A stretch of 64,000 bases of DNA, from contig NZ_KZ984561.1 of NCBI RefSeq assembly GCF_003574445.1, forward strand, positions 185,820 to 249,819. Direction: 5' to 3'. This DNA is from Streptomyces sp. YIM 130001. Its GTDB lineage: Bacteria; Actinomycetota; Actinomycetes; Streptomycetales; Streptomycetaceae. Below, in pieces: positions 61,670 to 64,000 of this stretch (within the stretch, counting starts at the first letter, position 1; each line of letters begins with the position of its first letter). The position numbers were made by a program, and so were the translations under genes. Under the pieces are notes generated by a model. It saw only the letters and a program-made list of their open reading frames with translations, had not been told where the DNA came from and searched no databases.

Positions 61670-62491
61670 TCAGGCCGCGTACCGGTCGAAGGTGGAGCCC
61701 CGGCGAGGGCCGGCGATGATGTCGAGATCGGGGTCGACCGCGAGCAACGCCTGGTGCATTCGCTGGAGTTGGGGCGAGGGTTCCACGCCCAGCTCCTCCA
61801 CGAGGCGGCCCCGCAGCTTGCGGTAGACGTCCAGCGCGGACGCCTGTCGTCCCGAGCGGTACAGCGCCAGCATCGCCTGGGCGTGCAGCCCTTCGTGCTG
61901 AGGGTGACGGGCTATCAGATCAGCGAGCTCGGCCAGGAGTTCGGCGTGCCGGCCAAGGCGCAGATCGGCGTCGATGCGCCGCTCGGTGGTGACGAGCTTG
62001 GACTCCTCGAGGCGCATGACCTCGATCTCCAGTACGGGACCGAGCCGGACGTCCACGAGTACCGGCCCCTGCCAGAGCGCCAGTGCCTGGCGGAAGCTCC
62101 GGGCGGCCCGCTCGTCGTCGCCCTGCTCGAAGGCGTCCTGCCCCTCGCCCGCGAGGCGTTCGTAGGCATGCACGTCGACCGATTCCGGGGGGATCTGCAG
62201 CAGGTACCCGCCGTGGCGGGTCGCCAGGACGTCCTTGGCCGCGCCAGGGGCGTCGGGCCCCATGGCGGTGCCGAGGCCGCGGCGCAATTGCATGATGTAG
62301 GTCTGCAGCGTGGTCATCGCGCTGGGGGGTGGTTCCGTCCCCCAAATCTCCTCCATCAGCGTCGAGATGGGCATGACGCGACGCGGGTACAGCGCGAGCA
62401 GGGAGAGAACCTGCCGGGGTTTCCCGGCGGTCGGAACGATCGACCCCCCGTTCACGGCGGCACACAGCGGACCCAGAACCTGAATCTCCAT
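61670..62491 (-). CDS. SARP-family transcriptional activator, copy 1
   Basis: 273 aa. N-terminal OmpR-like winged helix (MEIQVLGPLCAAVNGG, GKPRQVLSLLALYPRRVMPI, TTLQTYIMQLRRGLG) followed by the bacterial transcriptional activation domain (BTAD, SFRQALALWQGPVLVDV). Typical small SARP without ATPase. Binds direct heptamer repeats and recruits RNA polymerase. ATG with GGAGGAGATC upstream. Its promoter region itself carries TTGAG heptamers at 11-bp spacing (62585-62613), so autoactivation is possible. Probably the pathway-specific activator. Confidence 0.92.
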   Translation of the reverse strand: MEIQVLGPLCAAVNGGSIVPTAGKPRQVLSLLALYPRRVMPISTLMEEIWGTEPPPSAMTTLQTYIMQLRRGLGTAMGPDAPGAAKDVLATRHGGYLLQIPPESVDVHAYERLAGEGQDAFEQGDDERAARSFRQALALWQGPVLVDVRLGPVLEIEVMRLEESKLVTTERRIDADLRLGRHAELLAELADLIARHPQHEGLHAQAMLALYRSGRQASALDVYRKLRGRLVEELGVEPSPQLQRMHQALLAVDPDLDIIAGPRRGSTFDRYAA

Positions 62492-62902
62492 GATCTCCTC
62501 CGTTCGTCGACAGGAAACTCCCTGTGGTGGAAGTCGTCGGCGAACCGGCACGCTAGTCCTGCTTGCGTCTCAGGTACCTGTTCCTTGAGTCGCCATTGAG
62601 CGACTTCCGAAGAACCGACGGGGGAACGAAGCGGCATACAGCGCGAACTGACACCGATCTTCACCAACGGGTGCTGTTCCCGGCCTTTTTCAGAATGCTG
62701 AGCAACCGCTTTCCCTAGGGTGACCGTCTGGCACCCCGAGGAAATCCGGTCTTGGATGTACCCGGTCCCACCGGGCGTTACGGATGGAATTTCCGCAGAT
62801 GATCTGGCGGGAGAACAACACGTGGCTGTGCGTTCTCCGTTACGTATCCGCGCAGGCCGCGAGTGACTTCCTCGCGGTGCACGGCGCCACCCGCCGCACG
62901 GG
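62492..62902. other. Region between the two SARP genes
   Basis: 411 bp, no gene. Holds the SARP-type repeats (62585-62613), a dyad AGTCGC/GCGACT overlapping them, and the end of SARP copy 2's transcript. Confidence 0.45.
62585..62613. promoter_or_regulatory. Putative SARP site in front of SARP copy 1
   Basis: TTGAGTC (62585), TTGAGCG (62596) and CCGAAGA (62607) at 11-bp steps, 94 bp or more before the SARP start codon. Heptamers read on the plus strand, opposite to the gene, as at qcrB. It overlaps the CCTTGAG half-site shared with the dyad at 43822. Confidence 0.4.
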
Positions 62903-63739
62903 TCAGCGACTGCGCAGGAGTCGTTCTCGAGTACCGTTCGCCGCCGCGGCCAGGGCAGCCTCCGGGCGGGCCATGAGAATCATCCGCTGAACACGCTGCA
63001 GATCAGCAGAGGGCTCCAGGCCCAGTTCACGCACGAGGTTCGTGCGCATGCGCTGGTAGGCCTCCAGGGCTTCACTTCGCCGGCCCGAGCGGTGCAGGGC
63101 GAGCATGAACTGCCCGTAGAGGTTCTCGTGCGTCGGGTAGCGGTTGGTGAGCACGGTGAGTTCGGCCAGCAGATCGCGGTGGCGGCCGAGCCGCAGGTCC
63201 GCCTCGATGCGCTGGTCGAGCGCGCACAGCCGCGTCTCCTCGAGGCGCTTGACCTCCATCTGGAGCTGCTCGCCCACCTGTACGTCGGCGAACGCGGGGC
63301 CGCTCCACAGCGCCAGCGCCTCCCGCAGGTGGCGTGCCGCTTCAGGGAAGTCCCCGGCGTCCATGGCCCGGTAGCCGAGCCCGGAGAGCCGCTGGAACTC
63401 CAGGACGTCGCTGACGCCTTCGCCGCTGTCGAGGAGGTAGCCGCCGGGCACGGTGGCCAGGACGCTCTTGGCCGTGCGGCGCATCTCCGGATCGGGCTCG
63501 GTCTGTTCCAGCGCGGTTCCGATCAGTTCCCGCAGCTGCAGCACATACGTCTGCAGGGTGGTGCGGGCGCTACGCGGAGGCGTCGCGCCCCACAGCTCCT
63601 CGGTGAGCGAGGCGACCGAGACGACCCGTCCGGCGTGGAGTGCGAGCAAAGCAAGCACCCTTCGCGGTTTTGGTGCCGTCGGGGTCACCGAGACGCCCTG
63701 AAGCCTTACTTCCAGTGTTCCCAGTACCTCGATCTCCAC
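62903..63739 (-). CDS. SARP-family transcriptional activator, copy 2
   Basis: 278 aa, paralogue of copy 1 with the same layout: winged helix (VEIEVLGTLEVRLQGV, PKPRRVLALLALHAGRVVSV, TTLQTYVLQLRELIG) and BTAD (HLREALALWSGPAFADV). The GTG at 63739 aligns with the Met of copy 1 and has GGGGATGGGGA upstream; an ATG four codons earlier is possible. Has its own promoter with a dyad over the -35 element. Two SARPs may work in cascade, copy 2 activating copy 1, or on different promoters. Confidence 0.9.
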   Translation of the reverse strand: MEIEVLGTLEVRLQGVSVTPTAPKPRRVLALLALHAGRVVSVASLTEELWGATPPRSARTTLQTYVLQLRELIGTALEQTEPDPEMRRTAKSVLATVPGGYLLDSGEGVSDVLEFQRLSGLGYRAMDAGDFPEAARHLREALALWSGPAFADVQVGEQLQMEVKRLEETRLCALDQRIEADLRLGRHRDLLAELTVLTNRYPTHENLYGQFMLALHRSGRRSEALEAYQRMRTNLVRELGLEPSADLQRVQRMILMARPEAALAAAANGTRERLLRSR

Positions 63740-63818
63740 GCGATTCCCCATCCCCTGCCCGATGCAGGCCCCGCTCCGGCGCTTCCGGAGCTCCGCAGGT
63801 ACCAGTCCGGTGTCGTAG

Positions 63819-63859
63819 AGACTAAAAACAGCACGAGCGGTCTGTCAATATCAGACCGC
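63819..63859 (-). promoter_or_regulatory. Promoter of SARP copy 2 with operator-like dyad
   Basis: On the minus strand TTGACA (63848-63843) and TAGTCT (63824-63819) stand 18 bp apart. The perfect dyad GCGGTCTG / CAGACCGC (63837-63844 / 63852-63859, 7-bp spacer) covers the -35. A repressor bound there would block the promoter; a butyrolactone-receptor-type or other TetR protein is a reasonable candidate. The remaining 140 bp to the window end show no gene. Confidence 0.5.
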
Positions 63860-64000
63860 ACTGCCTGTATTTATTTGACCAAGGGAGAGACCGCCTGCAC
63901 CCGTTGCACATGCGCAGTCGCGCGGGCGGACCCTGCCGGGCTGGAAGGGAGAAGCGCAGGAGAGACGGTGCACAGGTGAGCCAGGACGCCGACAGGGCGG

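Noticed and set aside
1..64000. CRISPR arrays, insertion sequences, integrase or attachment sites, tRNA genes
   Set aside because: None could be recognised; the only tandem repeats are the short 14-bp, 9-bp and 6-bp arrays described.

Overview
The window is about 64 kb of very GC-rich DNA with GTG and TTG starts, strong GC-rich hairpin terminators, SARP regulators, an OvmZ/OvmW-like pair and a DUF3099 gene. This points to a Streptomyces-type actinomycete chromosome. No tRNA, rRNA, CRISPR array or insertion sequence was seen. Almost the whole window reads as one biosynthetic gene cluster for a prenylated naphthoquinone (a THN/flaviolin-type meroterpenoid). A fragment of an aryl-AMP ligase at the left edge probably belongs to something else.

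Left part (0.6-24 kb): resistance, export and regulation are interleaved with tailoring genes. There are two 14-TM drug exporters, a third MFS carrier, an ABC-F ribosome-protection-type protein, two TetR regulators, a NarL-type two-component pair and two paralogous ECF-like sigma proteins, one of which lacks region 2. The tailoring genes are a flavin-dependent halogenase, an ABBA prenyltransferase, a vanadium-haloperoxidase homologue whose SGH motif reads SGF, a Tat-exported FAD oxidoreductase, a second ABBA prenyltransferase, a CPA2 antiporter and an unusual cis-prenyltransferase homologue.

Centre (24-44 kb): this holds a P450, a third ABBA prenyltransferase, a trans-polyprenyl diphosphate synthase, an ANL ligase, and the core set of aminotransferase, cupin and type III PKS with the Cys138/His270/Asn303 triad. 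Then come a Bcr/CflA exporter, DUF3099, an orphan cytochrome b (qcrB), a flavin monooxygenase, and an overlapping pair resembling CreD/CreE, the enzymes that make nitrous acid from aspartate.

Right part (44-64 kb): OvmZ/OvmW-like genes are followed by a complete mevalonate operon in the order known from Streptomyces sp. CL190: MK, MDD, PMK, type 2 IDI, HMGR, HMGS and an NphT7-like acetoacetyl-CoA synthase. After it lie a nitroreductase, two very small genes, a large condensation-domain-like protein lacking both catalytic histidines, a half-length MFS gene, an orphan didomain aromatase/cyclase, a type II thioesterase without its nucleophile serine, and two SARP regulators.

Proposed logic (inference): the mevalonate genes feed IPP/DMAPP to the prenyl synthases. 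The type III PKS makes 1,3,6,8-tetrahydroxynaphthalene, the cupin oxidises it to flaviolin, and the aminotransferase gives an amino-naphthoquinone. CreE/CreD-like nitrite and the ANL ligase could then diazotise that amine. Three ABBA enzymes, halogenase, VHPO homologue, P450 and flavoenzymes would complete the molecule. Direct repeats of TCGAG-like heptamers at exact 11-bp spacing lie upstream of the halogenase, the Tat oxidoreductase, qcrB, ovmZ and the first SARP gene, suggesting a SARP regulon that includes the orphan qcrB as a possible self-resistance target.
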